Source: Brevundimonas huaxiensis (GTDB lineage Bacteria; Pseudomonadota; Alphaproteobacteria; Caulobacterales; Caulobacteraceae). From it: a stretch of 64,000 nucleotides of DNA. This document shows positions 1-9,508 of this stretch, piece after piece; the first letter of the stretch is position 1; each line of letters opens with the position of its first letter. Under the pieces are notes generated by a model. It had not been told where the DNA came from. It saw only the letters and a program-made list of their open reading frames with translations, and did not search any database. Location: assembly GCF_014218725.1 (NCBI RefSeq), contig NZ_JABBJE010000001.1:124001-188000 (forward strand), read 5' to 3'. The translations under genes were made by a program, and so were the position numbers.

Positions 1-1001
1 GCAGCGACGACGGAACCTTCACCTCGGCCTCCGCCGCCGAGGCCAAGGGCAATACCGAGAGCCAGCTTCAGGCCCGCATCAAGGATATCGTCGAAGGCGT
101 CGTCGGCGCCGGCGCCGCCCGTGTTCAGGTGACGGCCGACATCGACCAGAGCCGCGCCACAACGCAGGAAGAGAAGTTCGATCCCGATGGTCAGGTCGTC
201 CGCTCGACGACGACCAACGGCTCGCAATCCGCAGACAACAGCGCCCAGCCCGACGGCGGCGTGACTGCGACGAACAACATCCCCGGCGGGGCTGCGCCCG
301 GCGCGACGCCGGCCGGTTCGACCAACTCGGAAAACGCCGAGACGACCAACTACGAAATCTCCAAGACCACCACGACCACGACCAAGGAGCCGGGCGAGGT
401 GAAGAAGCTGGCCGTCGCCGTCGCGGTCGACGGCAAGTGGACGCCGGCCAAGGACGGCAAGGGCGAGCCGACCTATGCGCCGCGCACGGCCGAGGAGATC
501 GCCCAGATCAAGTCGCTGGTCGCCGCCGCCGCCGGCATCGACGAGGCACGCGGCGACAAGATCGAGGTCATCAACGTCCGCTTCAATCACGACACCGGCA
601 TCGAGGGCGGTCTGGACGGCAAGTCGTCGCTGCTGGACTTCTCCAAGAACGACATCATGCGTTTCGTCGAACTGGGCATCCTGACGGTCGTCGCCTTTCT
701 GCTGATCTTCTTCGTGCTGCGTCCTCTGCTGAAGACGGCGGCCGGCGGCGGGGCCAATTTGCCGGCGCTGGCGGGCGCCAACGGCGTGCCGGTCACGACC
801 GTGGCGACCACGGTGATCGGCCCGGACGGCCAACCTCAGCTGGTGCAGCTGCCGGCGCCCAGCGAGATGGAACAGAAGATCGACATCGCCCGCATCGAGG
901 GCCAGGTGAAGGCGTCGTCGGTCAAGAAGGTCGCCGACTTCGTTCAGTCGCATCCCGATGATGCGGCCGGCATTCTGCGGTCCTGGGTGGCCGAAGGCTG
1001 A
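1..1001 (+). CDS. fliF: Flagellar MS-ring protein FliF, C-terminal part
   Basis: The reading frame is open from base 3, so the gene begins upstream of the window; about 332 C-terminal residues are present. FliF builds the MS ring in the inner membrane, on which the switch and export gate assemble. What is visible is the last part of the periplasmic ring-building region, a low-complexity Ser/Thr/Gly/Ala stretch, a hydrophobic transmembrane segment ([18 protein letters not shown]) and a cytoplasmic tail ending in an acidic/hydrophobic motif that in this family binds FliG. The stop codon overlaps the fliG ATG by one base, so the two are translationally coupled. Identity rests on the C-terminal pattern plus the downstream fliG-flbE-fliN-flbD order. 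Confidence 0.93.
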   Translation, partial: SDDGTFTSASAAEAKGNTESQLQARIKDIVEGVVGAGAARVQVTADIDQSRATTQEEKFDPDGQVVRSTTTNGSQSADNSAQPDGGVTATNNIPGGAAPGATPAGSTNSENAETTNYEISKTTTTTTKEPGEVKKLAVAVAVDGKWTPAKDGKGEPTYAPRTAEEIAQIKSLVAAAAGIDEARGDKIEVINVRFNHDTGIEGGLDGKSSLLDFSKNDIMRFVELGILTVVAFLLIFFVLRPLLKTAAGGGANLPALAGANGVPVTTVATTVIGPDGQPQLVQLPAPSEMEQKIDIARIEGQVKASSVKKVADFVQSHPDDAAGILRSWVAEG

Positions 1002-2035
1002 TGGCGAAGCTGGTCAACAAGAAGGCATCGATCGACGATCCCAACAAGCTGTCGGGACCGGAGAAGGCCGCCGTCATCCTGCTGGCGTTGGGCGAAGAGC
1101 ATACCGCCCTGTGGGAGCGGCTGGACGACGACGAGGTCAAGGAAATCTCCCAGGCCATGGCGACCCTGGGCAACGTCAGCGCCGAGGCCGTCGAGGCCCT
1201 GATGATCGAGTTCGTCTCGGGCCTGTCCGGTTCGGGCTCGGTCATGGGCAGCTACGAGCAGACTCAAAAGCTGCTGGCCGCCTTCCTGCCCAAGGATCGC
1301 GTCGATGGCCTGATGGAAGAGATCCGGGGTCCGGCTGGTCGCACCATGTGGGACAAGCTGGGCAATGTGAACGAGGCTGTTCTCGCCAACTATCTGAAGA
1401 ACGAATACCCCCAGACCGTCGCCGTCATCCTGTCCAAGGTGCGTTCGGACCACGCCGCCCGCGTCCTGACCAGCCTGCCGGAAGACTTCGCCCTGGAATG
1501 TGTTCAGCGGATGCTGCGCATGGAGCCCGTGCAGCGCGAAATCCTGGACAAGATCGAGGCCACTCTGCGCACCGAGTTTATGTCCAACTTGGCGCGGACC
1601 TCCAAGCGCGACAGCCACGAGATGATGGCGGACATCTTCAACAGCTTCGACCGCCAGACCGAGGCCCGCTTCATCGGCGCGCTGGAAGAGCGTAATCGCG
1701 AGTCGGCCGAACGCATTCGCGCCCTGATGTTCGTCTTCGAAGACCTGTCCAAGCTGGACCCGGGCGGGGTGCAGACCCTGCTGCGCGCCGTGGACAAGGA
1801 TTCGCTGGGCCTGGCGATGAAGGGCGCGTCGGAAGGGCTGCGCGAGATGTTCTTCTCCAACATGTCCGAACGCGCGTCCAAGATCATGCGCGAGGACATG
1901 GAGTCGATGGGTCCGGTGCGTCTGAAGGACGTGGACGCCGCCCAGATGGCCATGGTCCAGGTCGCCAAGGATCTGGCCGCCAAGGGCGACATCATGCTGG
2001 CCGGTCAGGGCGCCGACGACGAGTTGATCTACTGA
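1001..2035 (+). CDS. fliG: Flagellar motor switch protein FliG
   Basis: FliG is the C-ring component that contacts FliF at its N-terminus and the MotA stator at its C-terminus. The 344-residue product has the usual length. It contains the typical N-terminal segment [19 protein letters not shown], the middle-domain motif [12 protein letters not shown], and a charged C-terminal torque helix region. The ATG overlaps the fliF stop by one base and the next gene follows after one base. The order matches the Caulobacter fliF operon. No anomalies are seen. Confidence 0.97.
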   Translation: MAKLVNKKASIDDPNKLSGPEKAAVILLALGEEHTALWERLDDDEVKEISQAMATLGNVSAEAVEALMIEFVSGLSGSGSVMGSYEQTQKLLAAFLPKDRVDGLMEEIRGPAGRTMWDKLGNVNEAVLANYLKNEYPQTVAVILSKVRSDHAARVLTSLPEDFALECVQRMLRMEPVQREILDKIEATLRTEFMSNLARTSKRDSHEMMADIFNSFDRQTEARFIGALEERNRESAERIRALMFVFEDLSKLDPGGVQTLLRAVDKDSLGLAMKGASEGLREMFFSNMSERASKIMREDMESMGPVRLKDVDAAQMAMVQVAKDLAAKGDIMLAGQGADDELIY

Positions 2036-2036
2036 C

Positions 2037-2699
2037 ATGACTCAGTCCCCTGAAATTCGACGCCTCTTCGCCTTCGACACCGAGTTCGACGCGGACGGCA
2101 CGGTCGTGCGCCCCGGCGCCTGGACGCCGGCCAAACGCTCCTATCTGCCGGCCGAGGTCGAGGCCTTGGTCGCGCAAGGGCGTCTGGAAGCGCGCGAGCA
2201 GGCGCTCAGCGAGGTCGAGAACATCCGCGCCATGGCCCTGAGCAACATCGCCCAGGCTGTGGCCTCGGCCATGCCGACCCTGAAGGCTGTGGCCCAGGCG
2301 CACCGGGAACAGGCTGCTGACCTGGCCCTGGCTGCTGCGCGCACCATCGCCGGGGCCGCTCTGGACCGGTTTCCGCATGCGCCGCTGAAAGCGGCGTTGG
2401 AACTGTTGGCGCAGGAGATCGACGCCTCGCCACGCCTGGTCGTTCGCGCTTCGGGCCTGGATGACGAGGCGCGCGGCCTGATCGAGCGCGCCTGCGCCGA
2501 CAGCGGCTTCACTGGCGTGGTCGCCTTCCGCGACGAACCGGGCATGTCCCAGGCCGCCTTCCAGCTGGAATGGGCCGACGGCCGCGCCGATCACGATCCG
2601 CAAGGCTCGGCCGACCGCGTCGCCGAAGCCCTGACCGCCGCTCTGGCCGCCGAGGCCGGACACGCCGAAACCCTTCCCGTCGACAGGAGCATGTTCTGA
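2037..2699 (+). CDS. flbE: FlbE/FliH-like flagellar export regulator
   Basis: The 220-residue product lies between fliG and fliN, exactly where Caulobacter carries flbE, a FliH-like protein thought to bind the export ATPase FliI and hold it at the export gate. The sequence has an N-terminal part rich in acidic and aromatic residues (RRLFAFDTEFDADG), a long Ala/Glu-rich helical centre, and a C-terminal part resembling the FliH/V-ATPase E-subunit fold. Its last codon overlaps the fliN start. The assignment depends on position plus general FliH character, because FliH proteins diverge strongly; a plain FliH label would be equally defensible. Confidence 0.85.
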   Translation: MTQSPEIRRLFAFDTEFDADGTVVRPGAWTPAKRSYLPAEVEALVAQGRLEAREQALSEVENIRAMALSNIAQAVASAMPTLKAVAQAHREQAADLALAAARTIAGAALDRFPHAPLKAALELLAQEIDASPRLVVRASGLDDEARGLIERACADSGFTGVVAFRDEPGMSQAAFQLEWADGRADHDPQGSADRVAEALTAALAAEAGHAETLPVDRSMF

Positions 2700-3031
2700 T
2701 GGCATCCGACGACCTGGCGCTGGAGGAATTCTCCGGCCTTTCGGGCCTGCCGCCCCTGGACGACAGCGGCGAAAAGAGCGCCGCTGATCTGGCCACTGTC
2801 TTCGACGTGCCGGTCAACATCTCGGCGGTTCTGGGCAAGTCCCACATGTCGGTGGCTCAACTGCTGAAGCTGAACAAGGGCTCGGTGCTGGAGCTGGACC
2901 GCAAGGTCGGAGAGGCGATCGACATCTTCGTCAACAACCGCCTGATCGCGCGCGGCGAGGTCGTCGTCGTCGACGACCGGCTGGGCGTGACCATGACGGA
3001 AATCATCAAGACCGAGGACTCGGGCGCCTGA
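2699..3031 (+). CDS. fliN: Flagellar motor switch protein FliN
   Basis: FliN forms the base of the C ring with FliM. I place the start at the ATG overlapping the flbE stop by one base, giving 110 residues, the normal FliN size; an upstream extension in the same frame lies wholly inside flbE and is rejected. The SpoA/FliN domain is clear: a DVPVNISAVLGKSHMSV strand-turn, then LNKGSVLELDRKVGEAIDIF, and the hallmark VNNRLIARGEVVVVDDRLGV. It belongs to the fliF operon. Confidence 0.96.
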   Translation: MASDDLALEEFSGLSGLPPLDDSGEKSAADLATVFDVPVNISAVLGKSHMSVAQLLKLNKGSVLELDRKVGEAIDIFVNNRLIARGEVVVVDDRLGVTMTEIIKTEDSGA

Positions 3032-3067
3032 TTGGCGACCGGCTTTAGAGATTAGAGGAGAAGAACG

Positions 3068-4480
3068 ATGCGTCTTCTGGTGGTAGGCAGACTGAGCGGC
3101 CAGCTCGCTTCGGCAGTGAAGATGGCCATGGCGCACGGCGCCAAGGTCAATCACGTCGAGCGCGCCGACCAGGCGACCGAGCAACTGCGCCGGGGGCAGG
3201 GCGCCGACCTGCTGATGGTCGACTATCAGCTGGACATCGCCGCCCTGATCGCCGCCAACGAGGCCGAGCGGATCACCATTCCGGTCGTGGCCTTCGGCGT
3301 CGACGCCGATGCGCGAGAGGCGGCCGCCGCCATCAAGGCCGGCGCCAAGGAGTTCATTCCGCTTCCGCCGGACGCCGAACTGATCGCCGCCGTCCTGTCG
3401 GCCGTCGCCGACGACGAAAAGCCGATGATTTCGGCCGACCCGTCGATGAAGGCGGTGCTGCAGCTGGCCGACCAGGTTGCGCGCTCGGAGGCCTCGATCC
3501 TGATCACCGGCGAAAGCGGCGTCGGCAAAGAGGTGATGGCGCGCTATCTGCACGAGCATTCGCGCCGGTCCGAGCGCCCCTTCATCAGCGTCAACTGCGC
3601 CGCCATTCCCGACAATCTGCTGGAATCCGAACTGTTCGGTCACGAGAAGGGGGCCTTCACCGGCGCCGTCGCGCGCCGCATCGGCAAGTTCGAAGAGGCT
3701 GACGGCGGCACGCTTCTGCTGGACGAAATCTCCGAGATGGACGCCCGGCTTCAGGCCAAGCTGCTGCGCGCCATCCAGGAGCGCGTCATCGACCGCGTCG
3801 GCGGCTCCAAGCCGGTCTCGGTCAATATCCGCATCATCGCCACCTCGAACCGCGATCTGTCCAAGGCCGTGGCGGAGGGCACGTTCCGCGAGGACCTGCT
3901 GTATCGCCTGAACGTGGTGAACCTGCGCCTGCCGTCCTTGCGCGAGCGGCCCGGCGACATCGTGGTTCTGGCGGACCATTTCATCAAGAAATACGCCGCC
4001 GCCAACGGCGTGCCGGTGCGTCCGATCTCGGCCGCCGCGCGTCAGGCTATTTCGGCCCATCGCTGGCCGGGCAACGTCCGCGAGCTGGAAAACGCCATGC
4101 ACCGCGCGGTGCTGCTGGCCACCGGCCCCGAGATCGACGTCGACGCCATCCGCCTGCCGGACGGTCAGCCGCTAGGCGGCATGGGCGCAGGGATGATGGC
4201 GGGACAGGCCTATGAGGCGCCGCAAGCCGGCGTCGCCGCCCGCGCCGCCCAGGCGGCCGACGCCGTGACCCGCAGCTTCGTCGGCCAGACCGTGGCGGCG
4301 ATGGAAAAGACGCTGATCCTGGACACCCTGACCCACTGCCTGGGCAATCGCACCCATGCGGCCAACATCCTGGGCATCTCGATCCGCACCCTGCGCAATA
4401 AGTTGAACGAATACGCCGATGAGGGCACGGCCATTCCGGCGCCGATGAGCGGCGTCTCCGCCTCGGGCTACGCGGCCTGA
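3068..4480 (+). CDS. flbD: Sigma-54-dependent flagellar regulator FlbD
   Basis: FlbD activates sigma-54 class III/IV flagellar promoters and represses fliF in Caulobacter. The 470-residue protein has a receiver-like domain (1-115), an AAA+ domain with Walker A GESGVGKE (about 148-155), the sigma-54 contact loop GAFTGA and Walker B GTLLLDEISEMD, and a Fis-type helix-turn-helix (NILGISIRTLRNKLNEY). The receiver keeps an Asp at position 52 but lacks the usual acidic pair near the N-terminus (it reads VVGRLSG) and the usual Lys-Pro near residue 100 (PLPPD). Caulobacter FlbD is known to be controlled by FliX rather than by an obvious partner kinase. A gaggag Shine-Dalgarno lies just upstream. The sigma-54 site near 31,030 is a likely target. 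Confidence 0.96.
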   Translation: MRLLVVGRLSGQLASAVKMAMAHGAKVNHVERADQATEQLRRGQGADLLMVDYQLDIAALIAANEAERITIPVVAFGVDADAREAAAAIKAGAKEFIPLPPDAELIAAVLSAVADDEKPMISADPSMKAVLQLADQVARSEASILITGESGVGKEVMARYLHEHSRRSERPFISVNCAAIPDNLLESELFGHEKGAFTGAVARRIGKFEEADGGTLLLDEISEMDARLQAKLLRAIQERVIDRVGGSKPVSVNIRIIATSNRDLSKAVAEGTFREDLLYRLNVVNLRLPSLRERPGDIVVLADHFIKKYAAANGVPVRPISAAARQAISAHRWPGNVRELENAMHRAVLLATGPEIDVDAIRLPDGQPLGGMGAGMMAGQAYEAPQAGVAARAAQAADAVTRSFVGQTVAAMEKTLILDTLTHCLGNRTHAANILGISIRTLRNKLNEYADEGTAIPAPMSGVSASGYAA

Positions 4481-4484
4481 ACCC

Positions 4485-5390
4485 ATGCGCGCACCCGTGG
4501 AGCGCCGATGCGTCCTGACGGGGCTGGCCGCCTTGAGCGCGGTCGGCTGTTCGCCGCGCGCGGAATCACGCCCTGCCGCGCCTGCTCCTGTGTCAGACGA
4601 GGTCATTGACCTGTCCGACCTGGAAACGCGCAATGGCGGCCGCCTCGGCTTCGTCGTTCAGGACGTGGCGACGGGCCGTAAGCTGGTTTGGCGCGGCGAC
4701 GAACGCTTCGTCTATTGCTCGACCTTCAAGATGTATCTGGCCGCCGCGACCCTGTTGCGGGTGCAGGCCGGGCAGGAGCGACTGGACCGCCGCATCCCGA
4801 TCACGGCGACGGACATGATCAACCACGCGCCGGTCACCGAGCCCGCCGTCGGCGCCAGCCTGACAGTCGAGCAGTTGATGAAGGGCGCGGTGGAAGTCAG
4901 CGACAACCCCGCCGCCAATCTGTTGCTGAAGGCCATGGGCGGCCCGTCGGCGATGCAGACCTTCTATCGCGGCATCGGCGACGACAGCACCCGCTCGGAC
5001 CGTTTCGAGCCGGAGATGAATCGCCTGGACGGCGACAAGGACACCATCCTTCCCAACCAGTCGGTCGCCAATCTCCAGCGTCTCTTTATCGATCCGGCCT
5101 CGCCCCTGACCGCAGCGTCACGCGCCCTGTTGCAGCAGTGGATGACCGATACGCCCACGGGTCAGAATCGTCTTAGGGCTGGGACGCCTGCGGACTGGCG
5201 GGTGGCGCACAAGACGGGGACGGGGGGCTATGGGCCGACCAATGACATCGGCCTTTTGTATCCGCCGAATGGCCAACCCGTGATCGTCGCCGCCTATTAC
5301 CACGCCACCCGGGCGACGTCTGACGACGCCAATGCGGCCGTGATCGCCGAGGCGACCCGTCGCGCACTGAAGGTGTTGGGTCGTGGCTGA
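4485..5390 (+). CDS. bla: Class A beta-lactamase, probable lipoprotein
   Basis: This 301-residue serine beta-lactamase would hydrolyse penicillins/cephalosporins in the periplasm. All class A signatures are visible: STFK (nucleophile Ser79, Lys82), SDN (139-141), the omega-loop EPEMN (Glu175 to Asn179) and KTG (243-245). The N-terminus has RR followed by a hydrophobic stretch and SAVGC, suggesting a Tat-type lipoprotein signal. It begins 4 bases after the flbD stop and its 3' end overlaps the flhA GTG start by 8 bases, so it sits inside a flagellar transcription unit with no sign of an insertion sequence or own terminator. Substrate range cannot be told from the sequence. Confidence 0.93.
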   Translation: MRAPVERRCVLTGLAALSAVGCSPRAESRPAAPAPVSDEVIDLSDLETRNGGRLGFVVQDVATGRKLVWRGDERFVYCSTFKMYLAAATLLRVQAGQERLDRRIPITATDMINHAPVTEPAVGASLTVEQLMKGAVEVSDNPAANLLLKAMGGPSAMQTFYRGIGDDSTRSDRFEPEMNRLDGDKDTILPNQSVANLQRLFIDPASPLTAASRALLQQWMTDTPTGQNRLRAGTPADWRVAHKTGTGGYGPTNDIGLLYPPNGQPVIVAAYYHATRATSDDANAAVIAEATRRALKVLGRG

Positions 5391-7500
5391 TGCGCCGATC
5401 CTGATGAAGGACGGCATGGCGCGCCCCACGGGGCGCGACGTGATCGGCTGGCTGAACCGCGGCGAAGTCCTGATGGCGGTGGGCGTGATCGGCGTGATCA
5501 TGCTGCTGATCCTGCCGGTGCCCAAATTCCTGCTGGATCTGCTGCTGGCCTTCTCGCTGGTGTCCAGCGTGCTGATCCTGATGACCGCCGTGATGATGAA
5601 GCGGCCGCTGGACTTCGCCATCTTCCCGACGGTGCTGCTGGTCTCGACCCTGTTCCGGCTGGGCCTGAACCTGGCCTCCACGCGCCTGATCCTGACCCAC
5701 GGCCAGGAAGGTCACGAGGCGGCCGGTCAGGTCATCAACGCCTTCGGTCAGCTGATGATGGGCGGCAACTTCATCATTGGGGTGATCATCTTTGCGATCA
5801 TTCTGGTGGTGAACTTCGTCGTCATCACCAAGGGTTCGACCCGGATCGCCGAAGTGTCCGCCCGCTTCACCCTGGATTCCATGCCGGGCAAGCAGATGGC
5901 CATCGACGCCGATCTGTCCTCGGGCCTGATCACCGAGGATCAGGCCAAGCTGCGCCGCAAGGAGCTGGAGCAGGAATCAACCTTCTTCGGCGCCATGGAC
6001 GGCGCCTCCAAATTCGTGCGCGGCGACGCCGTCGCCGGGCTGATCATCACCTTCATCAACGCCATCGGCGGCATACTGATCGGCACGCTGCAACACGGCA
6101 TGCCGGCGATGGAGGCCGCCAACACCTATGTGCAACTGACCATCGGCGATGGTCTGGTGACGCAGGTGCCGGCCATCATCATCTCGATCGCCGCCGGCTT
6201 CCTGGTGTCCAAGGCGGGCGTCGAGGGCACGGCGGACAAGGCGATGGTGACGCAACTGGCGACCAATCCGGTGTCGCTGGGCGTGGTCTCGGGCGCGGCT
6301 GGTCTGATCGGCCTGATCCCCGGCATGCCGCTGATCCCGTTCGCAGCCCTGGCGATCGGCTCGGGCTTCATGGCCTGGCGACTGGGCCGCAATCGCTTGA
6401 AGCCTCAGCCGACAGAGGCGGAGATCGCGGCGGCGGCCGCGGCCGCAAAGCCCAAGGAAGACGTCGAAGAGCCGATCGCCAATGTGCTCACCATCGACGA
6501 GGTGAAGATCGAACTCGGCTATTCGCTGCTCAGCCTGATCAACGATCTCGAAGGGCGCCGACTGACCGATCAGATTCGCGCCCTGCGCCGGTCGCTGGCC
6601 CAGGAATACGGTTTCGTCATTCCCCAGGTGCGCATCCTCGACAATATGCGCCTGCCGACGCAGGGCTACGCCATCCGTATCAAGGAGATGGAAACGGGCG
6701 CGGGCGAGGTGCGGCTGGGCCACCTGATGGCGATGGATCCGGCGGGGCGCCAGGTCGAGCTTCCGGGCGAGCATATGCGCGAACCCGCCTTTGGTTTGCC
6801 GGCGACCTGGATCGAGGAAGGTCTGCGCGAGGAGGCGACGTTCCGGGGCTACACCCTGGTCGATCCGTCAACGGTCCTGACGACTCATCTGACCGAGATC
6901 CTGAAAGACAATATGGCCGATCTGCTGTCCTATGCAGAGGTGCAGAAGCTGCTGAAGGAACTGGGCGCCGAAGAGAAGAAGCTGGTCGAAGAACTGGTGC
7001 CTAGCGTGGTCACCGTCACGACGCTGCAGCGGGTGTTGCAGTCGCTGTTGCGGGAAAAGGTGTCGATTCGCGACCTGCCGGCGATCCTGGAAGGTTTGGC
7101 CGAGGCCGCCCCGCACAGTTCCAGCGTCACGACCCTGGTCGAACACGTCCGTGCGCGCCTGGGCCGCCAACTGTGCTGGCAGAACAAGGACGGCGAAGGG
7201 GCCCTGCCCATCGTCACCCTGTCGCCGGAATGGGAAAACGCCTTCGCCGAAAGCCTGATCGGCAACGGCGAGGACAAGCAGCTGGCCATGGCCCCGTCGC
7301 GCCTTCAGGATTTCATTCGCGCCGTGCGCGACACCTTCGAGCGGATCGCCATGACGGGCGAGAACCCGGTGCTGCTCACCGGCCCGATGACGCGGCCCTA
7401 TGTGCGATCGATCATCGAACGCTTCCGCGGCCAGACCGTCGTGATGAGCCAGAACGAGATCCACCCCAAGGCCCGGTTGCGGACCTTGGGCCAGGTCTGA
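5383..7500 (+). CDS. flhA: Flagellar export gate protein FlhA
   Basis: FlhA is the large export-gate protein of the flagellar type III system. The 705-residue product has about eight N-terminal membrane segments, the conserved FHIPEP-family loop ARFTLDSMPGKQMAIDADL, and a large soluble domain with SPEWENAF and the C-terminal end HPKARLRTLGQV. I start at GTG 5383, which overlaps the beta-lactamase stop; an in-frame ATG at 5404 (MKDGMARPTG) is an alternative that loses seven residues. It continues the flagellar block after flbD, interrupted only by the beta-lactamase gene. Confidence 0.96.
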   Translation: MADAPILMKDGMARPTGRDVIGWLNRGEVLMAVGVIGVIMLLILPVPKFLLDLLLAFSLVSSVLILMTAVMMKRPLDFAIFPTVLLVSTLFRLGLNLASTRLILTHGQEGHEAAGQVINAFGQLMMGGNFIIGVIIFAIILVVNFVVITKGSTRIAEVSARFTLDSMPGKQMAIDADLSSGLITEDQAKLRRKELEQESTFFGAMDGASKFVRGDAVAGLIITFINAIGGILIGTLQHGMPAMEAANTYVQLTIGDGLVTQVPAIIISIAAGFLVSKAGVEGTADKAMVTQLATNPVSLGVVSGAAGLIGLIPGMPLIPFAALAIGSGFMAWRLGRNRLKPQPTEAEIAAAAAAAKPKEDVEEPIANVLTIDEVKIELGYSLLSLINDLEGRRLTDQIRALRRSLAQEYGFVIPQVRILDNMRLPTQGYAIRIKEMETGAGEVRLGHLMAMDPAGRQVELPGEHMREPAFGLPATWIEEGLREEATFRGYTLVDPSTVLTTHLTEILKDNMADLLSYAEVQKLLKELGAEEKKLVEELVPSVVTVTTLQRVLQSLLREKVSIRDLPAILEGLAEAAPHSSSVTTLVEHVRARLGRQLCWQNKDGEGALPIVTLSPEWENAFAESLIGNGEDKQLAMAPSRLQDFIRAVRDTFERIAMTGENPVLLTGPMTRPYVRSIIERFRGQTVVMSQNEIHPKARLRTLGQV

Positions 7501-7562
7501 TCCCGTCGACTTGGCAGTTTGACGTTTGACGCGGCGACGCACCCCGCTAAAGCTCCGCCGTC

Positions 7563-9089
7563 ATGAGTCCGAACCCTCGATCCCAATGGTCGCGCCTGCG
7601 CGACTTCATGCGTACGCCGTCGTTGGCCCGGTCCATGTCGGCGATGCTGGTCCTGGTGTTCGGGCTGCTGATCCTGGTCAATGCGACGACGTTCGTGATG
7701 ATCCAGCGCACGGCGTCAGTGAACCAGAGCATTGAACACGCTCAGCAGATGCGCCGGGCGGCGCGCACCACCTTGATCGCCATGCTGAACGCCGAGACGG
7801 CCCAGCGGGGTTTTCTGCTGACCGGACGCAGCGACTTTCTCGAACCCTATCGAAACGCGCGGGCGGATATGGCGCCGGCGTTGGCCTTCCTGGACGAGGG
7901 GGCGGCGCTGGACCCGACGCTGAAGTCGACCGTCGAACCTATTCATCGACTGGCCGATCGCAAATGGGCCGAGATGGAGCGCACCGTTTCGCTGGCTCAG
8001 CAGGGACGGATCGGTCAGTCGATTCAGGCCGTGCGCTCAGGCGACGGCAAGCGCTATATGGACGAGCTGCGCGCGGCCGTGGACACATTCGACGCGCTCA
8101 AGTCGAAGCGGATCGAAGATCGACGCGTCGCGTCGGAACGGTTCGGCGTCCTGACCGTGGTCATGAACGCCATCGCAGGACTTTTGGTCATCGTCTTGGC
8201 GCTGCTGTCAGCCTGGCTGGTGCGGCGCTACGTGGCCGAGATCCAATCCGCCCGTGCCACCCTGGACGCCGCCAACGCCAGCCTTGAGGACAAGGTCCGC
8301 GAGCGCACCGGCGACCTGATGCGCGCCAACGAAGAGATTCAGCGCTTCGCCTATATCGTCAGTCACGACCTGCGTGCGCCGCTGGTCAATGTGATGGGCT
8401 ACACCTCCGAACTGGAGCAGGCGGGCAAGATCGTCGACAAGGCGATCTATGAGGCCGAGAAGACGCGTGTGGTCGATGCCGAGATCGTGACCGCCGTGCG
8501 CGAGGAAATGCCCGAAGCCATCGGCTTCATCCGCGCCTCAACCGAGAAGATGGACCGGCTGATCAACGCCATCCTGAAGCTGTCGCGCGAAGGGCGTCGC
8601 AACCTGCTCCCAGAGCCGCTGGACATGACGACGATGGCCCAGAACATCGCCAACAGCGTTCACCACCAGACCGAAGCCTCTGGCGCGCGCATCGAGGTGC
8701 AGTCGCTACCGGAGATCGAGAGCGATCGCATCTCGATGGAGCAGATCGTCGGCAATCTGATCGACAACGCCGTCAAATATCTGGATCACGACCGACCGGG
8801 CGAGATCGTCGTATCGGGCGAGGACGTGCCGGGCGGCTGGGTCGTCTACCGGATCGCGGACAACGGTCGGGGCATCGCGCCGCGCGACCACGAGCGGATC
8901 TTCGAACTGTTCCGTCGTTCCGGAAAACAGGACCGTTCGGGCGAAGGTTTGGGGCTGGCGTTCGTCAGAAACAGCGTGCGCCGCCTGGGCGGCACGATCG
9001 ACGTGGAGTCCGAGCTGGGTAAAGGCTCGACTTTCCTGCTCAAATTCCCCAAACGACTGATCCTGTCTGAACCCGGAGGCGCGCTGTGA
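7563..9089 (+). CDS. Membrane sensor histidine kinase with CHASE3-like domain
   Basis: The 508-residue protein has an N-terminal membrane helix (about 24-45), an extracytoplasmic helical domain with the CHASE3 hallmark ETAQRGFLLTG, a second membrane helix (about 203-223), a short coiled coil, and a HisKA domain with the phospho-acceptor box FAYIVSHDLRAPLVNVMGY. The ATPase domain shows N (NLIDNAVKYL), G1 (DNGRGI) and G2 (GEGLGLAFVR) boxes. The response regulator that follows overlaps its stop codon as GTGA, so the two are almost certainly partners. The signal is unknown. The kinase type resembles those paired with Rcp1-like single-domain regulators. Confidence 0.9.
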   Translation: MSPNPRSQWSRLRDFMRTPSLARSMSAMLVLVFGLLILVNATTFVMIQRTASVNQSIEHAQQMRRAARTTLIAMLNAETAQRGFLLTGRSDFLEPYRNARADMAPALAFLDEGAALDPTLKSTVEPIHRLADRKWAEMERTVSLAQQGRIGQSIQAVRSGDGKRYMDELRAAVDTFDALKSKRIEDRRVASERFGVLTVVMNAIAGLLVIVLALLSAWLVRRYVAEIQSARATLDAANASLEDKVRERTGDLMRANEEIQRFAYIVSHDLRAPLVNVMGYTSELEQAGKIVDKAIYEAEKTRVVDAEIVTAVREEMPEAIGFIRASTEKMDRLINAILKLSREGRRNLLPEPLDMTTMAQNIANSVHHQTEASGARIEVQSLPEIESDRISMEQIVGNLIDNAVKYLDHDRPGEIVVSGEDVPGGWVVYRIADNGRGIAPRDHERIFELFRRSGKQDRSGEGLGLAFVRNSVRRLGGTIDVESELGKGSTFLLKFPKRLILSEPGGAL

Positions 9090-9508
9090 CGCAACCCGTC
9101 AAAATCATCATGGTCGAAGACGACCACGGCCACGCCAAACTGATCGAAAAGAACATCCGCCGGGCCAACATCAACAACGAGATCAAGCATTTCGACGACG
9201 GCGGTTCGGCGCTCGATTATCTGTTCAGCGATGAAATCCTCACCAATGGTCCGCTGCTGATCCTGCTGGACCTCAACCTGCCGGATATGTCGGGTACGGA
9301 TATTCTGGAAAAGGTGAAGGCCAACGAGCGCCTTCGCCGCGCGCCGGTGGTGGTGCTGACGACGACCGACGACAAGGTCGAGATCCAGCGCTGCTATGAC
9401 CTGGGCTGCAACGTCTACATCACCAAGCCGGTGGATTATGAATCCTTCGCCGGCGCCATCCGTCAGCTGGGCCTGTTCCTGTCGGTGATCCAGGCGCCGG
9501 AGATCTGA
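9086..9508 (+). CDS. Single-domain response regulator (Rcp1/CheY-like)
   Basis: This 140-residue protein is a receiver domain alone: acidic pair ED-D at 11-13, phospho-acceptor Asp62 in LLDLNLP, the conserved Thr in VVLTTTDD, and the Lys in ITKPVDY. The GTG start overlaps the kinase stop (GTGA). With no output domain it must act by protein contact or as a phosphate shuttle, probably between the upstream membrane kinase and the downstream receiver-kinase. Length and the extended loop after helix 2 resemble Rcp1-family regulators. Confidence 0.92.
   Translation: MTQPVKIIMVEDDHGHAKLIEKNIRRANINNEIKHFDDGGSALDYLFSDEILTNGPLLILLDLNLPDMSGTDILEKVKANERLRRAPVVVLTTTDDKVEIQRCYDLGCNVYITKPVDYESFAGAIRQLGLFLSVIQAPEI

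Noticed and set aside
944..2038. Long minus-strand frames opposite fliG and many other genes
   Set aside because: They are high-GC shadow frames with His/Gln/Arg-rich composition and no family features.
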